From the NCBI GenBank assembly GCA_934675575.1, contig CAKUQQ010000008.1:1-64000 (forward strand): 64,000 nucleotides of DNA, read 5' to 3'. Position 1 is the stretch's first letter; the number at the start of each line of letters is the position of its first letter. The position numbers and the translations under genes are program-made. Shown here in pieces: positions 36,543 to 44,308 of the stretch. Source of the DNA: an uncultured Muribaculaceae bacterium. GTDB lineage: Bacteria; Bacteroidota; Bacteroidia; Bacteroidales; Muribaculaceae. Under the pieces are notes generated by a model. The model was not told the DNA's origin, ran no database searches, and worked only from the letters and a program-made list of their open reading frames with translations.

Positions 36543-37862
36543 TTATTGGTCAGATGGCGGTAGCCTATCGACATCGGCTTCGGGCAGGGGTTTTGTGTTT
36601 TTGGCACCGAGAGTCTTTAACTTCTGTGCTCGCGACAATAGGTTGCCTTTGCCGGAGTGCAGCTTGTTGGCAGCGGCGTCGTAAGCTTTTTGGGTGCTGG
36701 CTATGTTTTTTTGTATGTCTTCAAAATCTTTGATGAAAGCGGCAAACTTGTCGAGCATCTTGCCAGCCTCGTCGGCAATTTGCTGTGCGTTTTTTGACTG
36801 CATTTCCCTTGACCACAGCTGGCTGATGAGGCGCACAACGGCAATCAGGTGAGTGGGGCTGACTATGATGATTTGCTTTTTGTAGGCATATTCCCACAGG
36901 CTCTGGTCATTCTCCATGGCGAGCAGATAGGCAGCCTCATTGGGAATAAACATCATCACAAAATCGGCAGAATGATTGACCACAAACTGGTATCTCTTGT
37001 CGGCAAGCTCGTCAACGTGCTTTTTCACGGAGTCGAGGTGGCTTTTCAAAAAGCGTTGCTGGTCTTCATGAGAAGATGCCCCCACATAGCCAGAAAACGC
37101 CGTCAGCGACACTTTTGAATCAACAATGAGGTTCTTCTTGTCTGGCAAGAAAAGAACCACGTCGGGGCGCAATGTGGAGCCATTCTCGTTTTTCACTTGC
37201 TTGCCGTCTATTTGTGTCACCTGGAGAGAATAGTTGACGCCCTCGCGCAATCCCGACAGTTCGAGTATGCGCGCAAGAATCATCTCGCCCCAGTCGCCCT
37301 GAATCTTACTGTCGCCTTTGAGCGCCTTGGTGAGGTCTTGCGCCTCTTTGCCCAGAGTGTCGTTGGCCAGAGAGAGGTCTTTTATTTGCTGCTGGAGAGA
37401 AGCGCCATACTCAAGTTGGGTCTTTTGGTAGTCGTCGATGGCTTTTTTGAGCTTGTCGAGGTTGCTTGCAAACGGATTGAGGATTTCGCCTATGCGTTGC
37501 TCGTTGTCGGTTTTGAACGTTTTTGCCTGTTCGGTGAAAATCTGGTTGGCGAGGTCACGAAACACGAGTTGCGACTGCGATTTCAGCTCTTCCTGCTTTT
37601 TCTCGGTGAGTGTCACCTGCTCGCCGAGCCGTGCGTTTTCTTTCGACAGCGACAGCACCTCGGCGTTGAGTTGCTTGTTGGCCGACTCAAGTTTGTCGAT
37701 GTTGCTGCTGGCTGCGCCAAGCTGCTCGCGCAGCTGTTGCTGCTGCGATGCGAGTCCGCCGTTTTCCTCTTTGAGTTTAAGCACGTTGCCGTTTTGCACA
37801 AACCATGCTGCCGCCACAGCCACGAGTGCAATCACGAGAATTAAGATGATGATAGTTTGCAT
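36543..37862 (-). CDS. rmuC: RmuC-family DNA recombination protein
   Basis: 439 residues. An N-terminal membrane helix (IIILILVIALVAVAAAWFV, about 3-22) is followed by a long coiled coil rich in Gln, Glu and Leu (about 25-130) and the RmuC nuclease-like domain (about 145-380) with GDWGEMILARILELSGLREG, LRPDVVLFLPDKKNLIVDSK and MFIPNEAAYLLAM. The D...DSK series resembles a PD-(D/E)XK site. RmuC limits inversions at short repeats in E. coli. Convergent with serB. Confidence 0.9.
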   Translation of the reverse strand: MQTIIILILVIALVAVAAAWFVQNGNVLKLKEENGGLASQQQQLREQLGAASSNIDKLESANKQLNAEVLSLSKENARLGEQVTLTEKKQEELKSQSQLVFRDLANQIFTEQAKTFKTDNEQRIGEILNPFASNLDKLKKAIDDYQKTQLEYGASLQQQIKDLSLANDTLGKEAQDLTKALKGDSKIQGDWGEMILARILELSGLREGVNYSLQVTQIDGKQVKNENGSTLRPDVVLFLPDKKNLIVDSKVSLTAFSGYVGASSHEDQQRFLKSHLDSVKKHVDELADKRYQFVVNHSADFVMMFIPNEAAYLLAMENDQSLWEYAYKKQIIIVSPTHLIAVVRLISQLWSREMQSKNAQQIADEAGKMLDKFAAFIKDFEDIQKNIASTQKAYDAAANKLHSGKGNLLSRAQKLKTLGAKNTKPLPEADVDRLPPSDQ

Positions 37863-37890
37863 TGGTGATTTTGTGAAAAGTGATTACACA

Positions 37891-37898
37891 CAAAATTA
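37891..37898 (-). promoter_or_regulatory. -7 element for rmuC
   Basis: On the minus strand TAATTTTG (37898-37891) matches TAnnTTTG. No convincing -33 box at 19-21 bp. The rest of the 216-bp gap to the DUF695 gene shows no ORF. Confidence 0.4.
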
Positions 37899-38078
37899 CA
37901 GAAAAATTGAAAGATTTTGGCATGCGGTCGAGGCAAAATCGGGAGAAAAAGATTATTTTTGAATAATTAAAATCCCCATTTGCAATGCGGTGACGGCCGT
38001 GCGGCTTTTTGCGGCAGCTTACTCTGGCTAATGCAAACATCGTGTAGTGATTTAGTGGGGTTAAAATGATGACAATCA

Positions 38079-38528
38079 ATGGCTAAATTTCAAATAAGCG
38101 ATGAGTGGTGGACGGCACCTGCCGAAGCCGATAACGGAAACCTGATAATGGTGACAGGCCGCCGTGACATGGACGGTGTGAAAGCCACAGGCAAATATGT
38201 GTATAGGGTGGAGCTGACGTGGCGATATGAAGGCGACAAGCAAGGCATGCCCGATTTGGCTACGTCGAGGCTTATGGAAAAAGTCACCGACGCAATGCAG
38301 GAAACTTTCGCTGCCGACCCTGTGGCTGTTAACACAGGGATTTATACCGGTGACGGGATACGCAACTGGGTGTTCTATGCAAGAAGCCTGCACTTGTTTG
38401 AGAAAAAGCTTAATGAAAGTCTTGCCGCATTCGACAAGCTGCCTCTGGAAATAGAGGCGTTTGAAGACTCGGACTGGGAGGAATATGCCGAGATGCGCGA
38501 GACCGAGATTCTTGGTGATGATGATTAA
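38079..38528 (+). CDS. DUF695-family protein
   Basis: 149 residues, cytosolic, acidic. ISDEWWTAPAEADNGNLIMV at the start, a central YRVELTWRYEGDKQGMPDL and TGDGIRNWVFYARS (about 90-103) correspond to the DUF695 pattern. No catalytic motif is recognised and the family role is unknown. It is followed 19 bp later by a small membrane-protein gene and may be cotranscribed with it. Confidence 0.68.
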   Translation: MAKFQISDEWWTAPAEADNGNLIMVTGRRDMDGVKATGKYVYRVELTWRYEGDKQGMPDLATSRLMEKVTDAMQETFAADPVAVNTGIYTGDGIRNWVFYARSLHLFEKKLNESLAAFDKLPLEIEAFEDSDWEEYAEMRETEILGDDD

Positions 38529-38533
38529 AACAT

Positions 38534-38540
38534 AAGGAGG
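38534..38540 (+). promoter_or_regulatory. Consensus Shine-Dalgarno site
   Basis: AAGGAGG 7 nt before the ATG at 38548. Most genes in this window have no such site, as expected for Bacteroidota, so this one sets the start codon and suggests distinctive translation. Confidence 0.6.
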
Positions 38541-38547
38541 ATTGGTT

Positions 38548-38793
38548 ATGACACATGTTTTGTTTTGGATTTTAATCTCCGTTGTGATAGGTATGCTTGC
38601 CGGACTGGTGGCAATGATATTCGGTAATCACAAGGTCATAAAGCGTCAGGACGGTGATGCCGACAAAGAGGACGTTGACAATCTGGAGGGCGCCAAAGAC
38701 AGAAACCTGGTGCTGATAGTGGCGGTGATGAGTGTTATGACATTCTTTGTGATATGGGTGGCAAATGCCGTGATAGACAAAGGCTTGATTTAG
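38548..38793 (+). CDS. Small two-helix membrane protein
   Basis: 81 residues from ATG 38548. Two hydrophobic helices (VLFWILISVVIGMLAGLVAM, about 4-23, and LVLIVAVMSVMTFFVIWVA, about 53-71) flank a charged loop rich in Asp and Lys. A perfect AAGGAGG Shine-Dalgarno at 38534-38540 stands 7 nt before the ATG, unusual in this lineage, and excludes the TTG at 38542. Function unknown. Confidence 0.65.
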   Translation: MTHVLFWILISVVIGMLAGLVAMIFGNHKVIKRQDGDADKEDVDNLEGAKDRNLVLIVAVMSVMTFFVIWVANAVIDKGLI

Positions 38794-38845
38794 TGGCTCA
38801 ATTCGCGCCATGGTACGGCCAAGAGTAACGCCGACACGATAAGAA

Positions 38846-38893
38846 ACAACAAGAAACGATGCTGACCAAGCGGTCGGCATCGTTTCTTGTTGT
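38846..38893. terminator. Bidirectional terminator
   Basis: A stem of about 22 bp: ACAACAAGAAACGATGCTGACC (stated as 38846-38867) pairs with 38872-38893 around AAGC, with one G-T pair. It sits between the convergent small membrane-protein gene and fabG. Confidence 0.75.
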
Positions 38894-38909
38894 ATGGTGT
38901 GTGGGAAAA

Positions 38910-39656
38910 TCACATGTTCATGCCGCCATCTACTTGGATAACTTGGCCAGTAACGTAGCTTGACATGTCAGAAGCCAAGAATGTGGCAACGTTGGCAATG
39001 TCTTCTACTGTGCCGCCGCGACGCAGAGGAATGCTCTCAATCCATTGCTTGCGAATGTCCTCTGGCAGAGCTTGAGTCATGGCAGTGTCGATGAAGCCAG
39101 GGGCTATGGCATTGGCGCGAATGCCACGGCGACCCATTTCCTGGCCAACTGACTTGGCAAGGGCAATAAGGCCAGCCTTAGAGGCTGCATAGTTGGCTTG
39201 TCCGGCATTTCCGTGAACACCAACTACTGAAGCCATGTTGATGATAGAACCACCTCTCTGGCGGCTCATGATGGGCACGAGTGCGTGAATGAAGTTGAAC
39301 GCAGATTTGAGGTTCACTGCAATCACGGCGTCCCACTGCTGCTCAGTCATCTTGAGCATGAGCGCGTCTTTTGTGATTCCGGCATTGTTGACGAGAATGT
39401 CGATGTGGCCAAACTCTTCCTTTATAGTGCCAACGAGGGCTTCAGTCTCGGCAAAGTTGGCAGCATTGCCGGCAAAGCCTTTGGCTTTAACGCCAAAAGC
39501 GGCAATTTCTTCTTCGGTTTTCTTTGCGTTATCGTCGATTACGAGGTCGGTGAAGGCGACGTCGGCACCTTCGCTTGCGAATTTAAGGGCAATGGCTTTG
39601 CCAATGCCGCGTGCGGCTCCTGTGATGAGAGCCACTTTTCCTTCAAGTAATTTCAT
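38910..39656 (-). CDS. fabG: 3-oxoacyl-[acyl-carrier-protein] reductase FabG
   Basis: 248 residues, a classical short-chain dehydrogenase. Glycine motif TGAARGIGKAIA (about 12-23), NNAG near 90, the catalytic Ser in NMASVVGVHGN and the YxxxK site YAASKAG, then the C-terminal VTGQVIQVDGGMNM, which is the FabG signature. NADPH-dependent reduction in fatty-acid elongation. It sits 12 bp downstream of a TetR regulator on the same strand, so the two are likely cotranscribed. Confidence 0.93.
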   Translation of the reverse strand: MKLLEGKVALITGAARGIGKAIALKFASEGADVAFTDLVIDDNAKKTEEEIAAFGVKAKGFAGNAANFAETEALVGTIKEEFGHIDILVNNAGITKDALMLKMTEQQWDAVIAVNLKSAFNFIHALVPIMSRQRGGSIINMASVVGVHGNAGQANYAASKAGLIALAKSVGQEMGRRGIRANAIAPGFIDTAMTQALPEDIRKQWIESIPLRRGGTVEDIANVATFLASDMSSYVTGQVIQVDGGMNM

Positions 39657-39668
39657 TTGTTGCTTAAA

Positions 39669-40286
39669 TTAAAGAATATTTTGATTGAATTTGTTCATTG
39701 TGGTGTCGGCTTTGATGCCGTGCAAGATGAAGTCGTTGATATAGGCGCGCAGTCGTAGCTTATCGATGCCTATGTCCTCGAAACTGTTGCGCGCATAATG
39801 CACATCGAGTCCTTGGAGGCACAGCAGCAAAATCATGGCAGCCTTGTCAACGTGCTTTATGCGGAACACTTGGCTGTCAACGCCCTCCTGGAGAATTCTC
39901 TTGAGAATTTCAACCTCTTTGGCGGCATTGGCGTTGCGTGCCTTGTGCACTTTACGCACGTCGAGAAAGAAGCTTGCTCGGAGAGAGCCGTTGCGGTTTA
40001 TGACTTCTTTTATGGCTTCGAAGCGAATGAAGATGAAATTCATGAGCTTTTCTTCGGGTGTGAGAGGCATGTCGGGCAGTTTTTGAAGCCGCTCAATCAC
40101 CATGTCGGTTTCGTGCCTCACGACAGCGTTGAATATGTCGGTTTTGCTTTTGAAGTAGGTGTAGATGGTGCGTCTGCCTTTCTCGCTGGCATTTGCAATA
40201 TCGTTCATGGTGGTGTTCTCCACGCCTTGGTGGGCGAAGAGTTGCCGAGCTACATCAATAAGTTTTTCCCGCGTTTTTGAAACCAT
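39669..40286 (-). CDS. TetR/AcrR-family transcriptional regulator
   Basis: 205 residues. The N-terminal helix-turn-helix (about 8-54) reads LIDVARQLFAHQGVENTTMN then GRRTIYTYFKSKTDIFNAV, the standard TetR HTH. The ligand-binding part (60-205) is helical with a DVRKVHKARNANAAKEVEIL segment. Upstream of and cotranscribed with fabG, so a link to fatty-acid or membrane-lipid control is plausible but inferred. Likely autoregulated from the promoter at 40309-40341. Confidence 0.85.
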   Translation of the reverse strand: MVSKTREKLIDVARQLFAHQGVENTTMNDIANASEKGRRTIYTYFKSKTDIFNAVVRHETDMVIERLQKLPDMPLTPEEKLMNFIFIRFEAIKEVINRNGSLRASFFLDVRKVHKARNANAAKEVEILKRILQEGVDSQVFRIKHVDKAAMILLLCLQGLDVHYARNSFEDIGIDKLRLRAYINDFILHGIKADTTMNKFNQNIL

Positions 40287-40308
40287 TAGTCAAAATGCAT
40301 TATTTCTG

Positions 40309-40341
40309 CAAAATTAGTGATTTATTGTGAGAAGTGCAATT
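40309..40341 (-). promoter_or_regulatory. Promoter of the tetR-fabG operon
   Basis: On the minus strand ATTG (40341-40338), 21 bp, TAATTTTG (40316-40309). Predicted start about 40303, a leader of about 17 nt. Confidence 0.5.
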
Positions 40342-40402
40342 GGAGTGCGTTGAGTGCTTGACATTTAATAAGATTAGCCAATAAATTACATTTTTTGACT
40401 AA

Positions 40403-40437
40403 AAGCAAGGCTTGCCAAATTTTTTGTTTGGCAAGCC
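40403..40437 (-). terminator. Terminator after glyA
   Basis: GGCTTGCCAAA (40409-40419) pairs with TTTGGCAAGCC (40427-40437). On the minus strand it is followed by TTGCTTTTAG. It ends the pyrB-pyrI-flavin reductase-glyA operon. Confidence 0.65.
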
Positions 40438-40494
40438 CTGTGATTATGTGTGTGTTGACGCACCGCAAGTGTGCGCACGCCAGCTTGAATTATT

Positions 40495-41775
40495 TTACCA
40501 TGCAAACATCGGGTAGTCTTTCATGATGCCGTTAACCTTGTCTTTCACTGTCTTGATTACAGAAAGGTTTTCGGGGTCTTGAAGTACAGTGTCAATCATT
40601 TCCACGATTTCGGGCATGAGAGCCTCTTTGGCACCGCGGGTGGTGATGGCAGGTGTGCCTATGCGAATGCCCGATGTCTGGAATGCAGAGCGGTCGTCGT
40701 AGGGCACCATGTTTTTGTTGACGGTGATGTCGGCTGCCACGAGGGCGTTTTCTGCCACCTTGCCTGTGAGCTCCGGATACTTGGTGCGGAGGTCGATGAG
40801 CATGCAGTGGTTTTCAGTGCCGCCAGTGCAGATTTTATAGCCCTTGTCGATGAAAGCCTGTGCCATGACGGCAGCGTTTTTCTTGACTTGTTGGGCGTAG
40901 TCTTTGAACTCTGGCTGAAGGGCCTCGCCAAAGGCCACGGCCTTGGCTGCAATCACATGCTCAAGCGGACCGCCTTGCACACCTGGGAACACGGCGCTGT
41001 TGAGCAGCGACGACATCTTGCGGATTTCGCCTTTTTTGGTGGTTTTGCCCCAAGGGTTGTCGAAGTCCTTGCCCATGAGAATGATGCCGCCACGCGGACC
41101 ACGGAGTGTCTTGTGGGTGGTGGAGGTGACGATGTGGGCATATTTCAGTGGGTTTTTGAGCAAACCGGCTGCTATGAGTCCGGCAGGGTGTGCCATGTCA
41201 ATCATGAGGATTGCGCCCACCTCGTCGGCTATTTTGCGCATGCGCTCATAATCCCAGTCGCGGCTATAGGCGCTTGCACCGCCAATAATCAACTTTGGCT
41301 TCTCGCGCAGAGCCACTTCTTCCATCATGTCGTAGTCAACGAGATTGGTTGTCTTGTCAACGTCGTATTCGCAGTCGTGGAACATAATGCCGGAGAAGTT
41401 GACAGCACTGCCGTGTGACAGGTGTCCGCCCATAGAGAGGTTGAGCCCCATGAACTTGTCGCCTGGTTTCATGCAGGCCATGAACACGGCCATGTTGGCT
41501 TGCGCACCGCTGTGAGGCTGCACGTTGGCATATTCTGCGCCAAACAGCTGCTTGATGCGCTCTATTGCGAGGTTTTCAGATTCATCTACGAATTGGCAAC
41601 CGCCATAGTAGCGATGGGCAGGATAGCCTTCGGCATATTTGTTGGTGAGGCAGCTTCCCATGGCTTGCATTACCTGGTCGCTCACGAAGTTTTCGCTTGC
41701 TATCAGCTCAATGCCTTGCTGCTGGCGCTGATGCTCCTTCTCAATGATGTCAAAAATAGCTGAGTCTCTTTTCAT
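40495..41775 (-). CDS. glyA: Serine hydroxymethyltransferase GlyA
   Basis: 426 residues. PLP enzyme interconverting serine and glycine and loading tetrahydrofolate with a one-carbon unit. Conserved elements: [20 protein letters not shown] at the start, [33 protein letters not shown], and the PLP lysine in [15 protein letters not shown]. Last gene of an apparent operon (25 bp after the flavin reductase gene); linking it to pyrBI fits one-carbon supply for nucleotide synthesis. Confidence 0.96.
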   Translation of the reverse strand: MKRDSAIFDIIEKEHQRQQQGIELIASENFVSDQVMQAMGSCLTNKYAEGYPAHRYYGGCQFVDESENLAIERIKQLFGAEYANVQPHSGAQANMAVFMACMKPGDKFMGLNLSMGGHLSHGSAVNFSGIMFHDCEYDVDKTTNLVDYDMMEEVALREKPKLIIGGASAYSRDWDYERMRKIADEVGAILMIDMAHPAGLIAAGLLKNPLKYAHIVTSTTHKTLRGPRGGIILMGKDFDNPWGKTTKKGEIRKMSSLLNSAVFPGVQGGPLEHVIAAKAVAFGEALQPEFKDYAQQVKKNAAVMAQAFIDKGYKICTGGTENHCMLIDLRTKYPELTGKVAENALVAADITVNKNMVPYDDRSAFQTSGIRIGTPAITTRGAKEALMPEIVEMIDTVLQDPENLSVIKTVKDKVNGIMKDYPMFAW

Positions 41776-41800
41776 TTTGATTGTTTTATTGTTAGTGTTT

Positions 41801-42370
41801 TTATTTTTTCTTCTTTTGCACTGACCAGCCGAACTTGCCTATGGGTGAGCCCATGGTGTAGTAGTGGCCGTGGCAGTAGGAGATGAGTTTGGCCTTGTCA
41901 AGGTCGAGCGCACCGGTTGTGGGGTCGATGTAGGCATCGTCGGCAATGACGTTGGTCACTGTGGCGATGAACATGTCGTGTGTGCCAAGGTGCACAATGT
42001 CGCGCACATCACACTCTATGCTTATGGGGGCTTCGCTGATGTAGGGCGCACTCACGGTCACGCCCTTCACAGGTGTCAGTCCCATGGCTTCAAACTTGTT
42101 GACATCGCGACCCGACTTCACGCCGCACCAGTCGGTGGCACGAGCCAGAGCCTCGTTGGTGAGATTGAGGGTGAATGCCATGTTGCGCTTCACGATGCCG
42201 TAGCTGTGACGTGATGGGCGGATAGAAACGTAGCACATGGCAGGGTCGGAACAGATGGTTCCCACCCATGCGGCAGTGAACACGTTGTATTCTGCCGGCT
42301 CCGAACCGCAGCTCACCAAGACTGCAGGCAGTGGATAAATCATTGTGCCTGGTCGCCAGTTAACTTTCAT
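41801..42370 (-). CDS. Flavin reductase family protein
   Basis: 189 residues, a split-barrel FMN-binding protein. The motifs [20 protein letters not shown] and [20 protein letters not shown] (about 25-70) and the C-terminal [14 protein letters not shown] match the flavin reductase-like domain. These proteins often reduce flavin with NAD(P)H or act as electron carriers; the partner here is unknown. Within the pyrB-pyrI-...-glyA run, 42 bp after pyrI. Confidence 0.8.
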   Translation of the reverse strand: MKVNWRPGTMIYPLPAVLVSCGSEPAEYNVFTAAWVGTICSDPAMCYVSIRPSRHSYGIVKRNMAFTLNLTNEALARATDWCGVKSGRDVNKFEAMGLTPVKGVTVSAPYISEAPISIECDVRDIVHLGTHDMFIATVTNVIADDAYIDPTTGALDLDKAKLISYCHGHYYTMGSPIGKFGWSVQKKKK

Positions 42371-42412
42371 CTTGTTTTGTTTGAGTGTGTGGTGTGATTT
42401 GACCGTTTGTGA

Positions 42413-42877
42413 TTATTTCAGCACGATTTCGTCGTGTGTCTCAATGCAGTTGCAATATTGGCACTTGAGCACAATGTGGTCGCGGTCGATGACATGGAAA
42501 CGCGACTTCATGGGCTCGTTGTTGGAGATGCACTTTGGGTTTTTGCATTTCACTATGTCTGTGAGCTCGTTGGGCAGCGACACGGTGTGCTTGTCAACCA
42601 CTTCGAAATTGCGAATGATGTTGATAACGGCATGTGGGGCGATGAGGGCAATGCGGTTGAGTGTGCTTTCGGGGAAGAACACGTCGGCAATCTTGATGAG
42701 TCCTTTTTTGCCAAGGAGCTTGCTGTCGAGATTGAAGCCTATGGTCACACTGTTCTCAAGGTCCTTGATGCCAAGCAAGTTGACAACCTTGAATAACGAC
42801 TGGCTGGGTATGTGGTCGATTACGGTGCCGTTTTCGAGAGCGGCAACTGCTAATTCTTTCTTTTCTTTTATATCCAT
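42413..42877 (-). CDS. pyrI: Aspartate carbamoyltransferase regulatory chain PyrI
   Basis: 154 residues. The allosteric domain (about 1-100; AALENGTVIDHIPSQSLFKV) binds nucleotide effectors and the C-terminal zinc domain contains four cysteines (C109-x4-C114 in CKNPKCI, and CQYC near 137-140) that hold the catalytic trimer together. Presence of PyrI predicts the E. coli-type dodecamer inhibited by CTP. It lies 20 bp downstream of pyrB. Confidence 0.95.
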   Translation of the reverse strand: MDIKEKKELAVAALENGTVIDHIPSQSLFKVVNLLGIKDLENSVTIGFNLDSKLLGKKGLIKIADVFFPESTLNRIALIAPHAVINIIRNFEVVDKHTVSLPNELTDIVKCKNPKCISNNEPMKSRFHVIDRDHIVLKCQYCNCIETHDEIVLK

Positions 42878-42897
42878 TTTCGTGATGCTTTAAAAGG

Positions 42898-43812
42898 TTA
42901 ACAATCTATGCCTAAAGCCGTGCAGATGATGGCTTGGCGCGCATAAAGCCCGTTTTTGGCCTGCTGGAAATAGTAGGCTTTGGGGTTGTCGTCAACGTCT
43001 TGCGTAATCTCGGTGATGCGTGGCAGCGGGTGCAGCACGCGCAAGTTGGGCTTGCTGTTGGCAAGCATGTCGTTGCGCAGGGTGTAGAGGCTCTTGACGC
43101 GCTCATATTCCATGAGGTCGGAAAATCTCTCGCCTTGCACACGTGTCATGTAGAGAATGTCGGTCTGATTGATTATGTCCTCAGAAAACTCTGTGTATTC
43201 GTGATATGTGATGCCGTGCTCGTCGCAGAAGTTCTTGTATTGGATAGGCATCTTCAGTTCATCGCAGGCAATGAAGTTGAATGTCGGGTGCCAGTAATAG
43301 AGAGCTTCGAGGAGCGAGTGAACTGTGCGGCCATATTTCAAGTCGCCCACCATGGTGATGGTGAGGTTTTCGAGAGTGCCTTGCGTCTTGTAGATGGAGT
43401 AGAGGTCGAGCATGGTCTGCGATGGGTGCTGGTTGGCTCCGTCGCCGGCGTTGATGATGGGCACAGGAGCAAATTCGCTTGCATAGCGAGCTGCTCCCTC
43501 AAGATAGTGGCGCATGACGATGAGGTCGGCATAATTGCTCACAATCATGATTGTGTCTTTGAGGGTTTCACCTTTTGACTGGCTGCTTGTCTTGGCGTCG
43601 GAGAAGCCTATGACACGGCCGCCTAGGCGGTTGACAGCCGTCTCAAAACTGAGACGTGTGCGTGTTGATGGCTCAAAAAACAGCGTTGCCACAACTTTGC
43701 CGTTAAGAATGTTTTGATTTGGGTTCTGCTCAAATCTTTTGGCCTTTTCGAGCAAATCGAGGATTTCCTCTTTGTTGAGGTCGGTGATGGAAACTAAACT
43801 TTTAGTGTTCAT
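42898..43812 (-). CDS. pyrB: Aspartate carbamoyltransferase catalytic chain PyrB
   Basis: 304 residues. Joins carbamoyl phosphate and aspartate, the committed step of pyrimidine synthesis. The carbamoyl-phosphate loop [12 protein letters not shown] (about 47-58; S49, T50, R51, T52) and [12 protein letters not shown] are textbook. First gene of the operon, about 40 nt after a leader terminator (43854-43897) and a 36-codon leader ORF, which suggests attenuation control by UTP. Confidence 0.96.
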   Translation of the reverse strand: MNTKSLVSITDLNKEEILDLLEKAKRFEQNPNQNILNGKVVATLFFEPSTRTRLSFETAVNRLGGRVIGFSDAKTSSQSKGETLKDTIMIVSNYADLIVMRHYLEGAARYASEFAPVPIINAGDGANQHPSQTMLDLYSIYKTQGTLENLTITMVGDLKYGRTVHSLLEALYYWHPTFNFIACDELKMPIQYKNFCDEHGITYHEYTEFSEDIINQTDILYMTRVQGERFSDLMEYERVKSLYTLRNDMLANSKPNLRVLHPLPRITEITQDVDDNPKAYYFQQAKNGLYARQAIICTALGIDC

Positions 43813-43853
43813 AATGCTTGAAAATATAGTCTCGTTTTGTTATAAATAGGCAC

Positions 43854-43897
43854 AAAAAAAGCCAATCCGAAATAAGTTTAAATCAGGATTGACTTTT
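43854..43897 (-). terminator. Leader terminator (attenuator) of pyrBI
   Basis: On the minus strand AAAAAGTCAATCC pairs with GGATTGGCTTTTT (stem of about 13 bp with one G-U pair), immediately followed by a T run. It lies inside the pyrB leader, about 45-85 nt before the ATG, and no minus-strand gene lies upstream of it, so it can only act on the pyr transcript. Confidence 0.7.
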
Positions 43898-43988
43898 TAT
43901 AAAAATTCCGCACGTTAAAGACGCTTCCGAATGGTCTTGGAGAGCACATCACGAAATGTTGCCTTATGTAGTGTTGGTTTAGTGTCAT
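43878..43988 (-). CDS. Putative PyrL-like leader peptide, 36 residues
   Basis: ATG at 43988 and TAA at 43880-43878 frame MTLNQHYIRQHFVMCSPRPF followed by GSVFNVRNFYKKSILI. The stop codon falls in the loop of the attenuator, and a U-rich stretch (AATTTTT on the minus strand, about 43901-43907) lies just before the stem. In E. coli pyrBI, a ribosome following RNA polymerase paused at U-rich sites when UTP is low blocks the terminator; the layout here permits the same logic. The ATG is within about 5 nt of the predicted transcription start, so initiation would be nearly leaderless. Confidence 0.42.
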   Translation of the reverse strand: MTLNQHYIRQHFVMCSPRPFGSVFNVRNFYKKSILI

Positions 43989-43997
43989 AATTCATTA

Positions 43998-44028
43998 CAA
44001 AGTTATAATTTTTTTGTCAACAAACAGA
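43998..44028 (-). promoter_or_regulatory. Promoter of the pyrBI operon
   Basis: On the minus strand TCTG, 19 bp, TAACTTTG (44005-43998), a good consensus match. Predicted transcription start near 43992. Confidence 0.6.
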
Positions 44029-44041
44029 TTTTTGTGCCATT

Positions 44042-44057
44042 AAAAAACATGTTTTTT
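44042..44057. repeat. Perfect 16-bp palindrome AAAAAACATGTTTTTT
   Basis: Lies between the divergent pyrB and PBP promoters. The 16 bp are fully self-complementary. It could be a protein-binding site or only an AT-rich coincidence. Confidence 0.35.
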
Positions 44058-44136
44058 TAGCGTTGCTTTTTTATGTGTTTGGGTTTTCGGCATTAAGCCG
44101 CAGGTGGGGGCATGACGGTGGTTTGGCTGGGCGCTT

Positions 44137-44224
44137 GGCTTGTGGCACAGCGGCATTGGCACGGCTTGTGTGAGCCGGCGCGCGGCGAAAAGGGCTTGTG
44201 TTTGTGATATTTTTATTACTTTTG
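44137..44224 (+). promoter_or_regulatory. Promoter region of the PBP1a gene with three GGCTTGTG copies
   Basis: CTTG (44195-44198), 18 bp, TACTTTTG (44217-44224) forms a promoter, with start predicted near 44230. GGCTTGTG occurs at about 44137, 44163 and 44193 in an unusually GC-rich intergenic stretch (44090-44200). The copies could be regulator sites; no ORF is convincing here. Confidence 0.45.
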
Positions 44225-44308
44225 CTAAAATATAGGTGCTGCGCATGGCGGCAAATGAGGTTTTTACAAACTATATTCCGGATAACTTTCGGAAAAACAT
44301 AACAGCAA

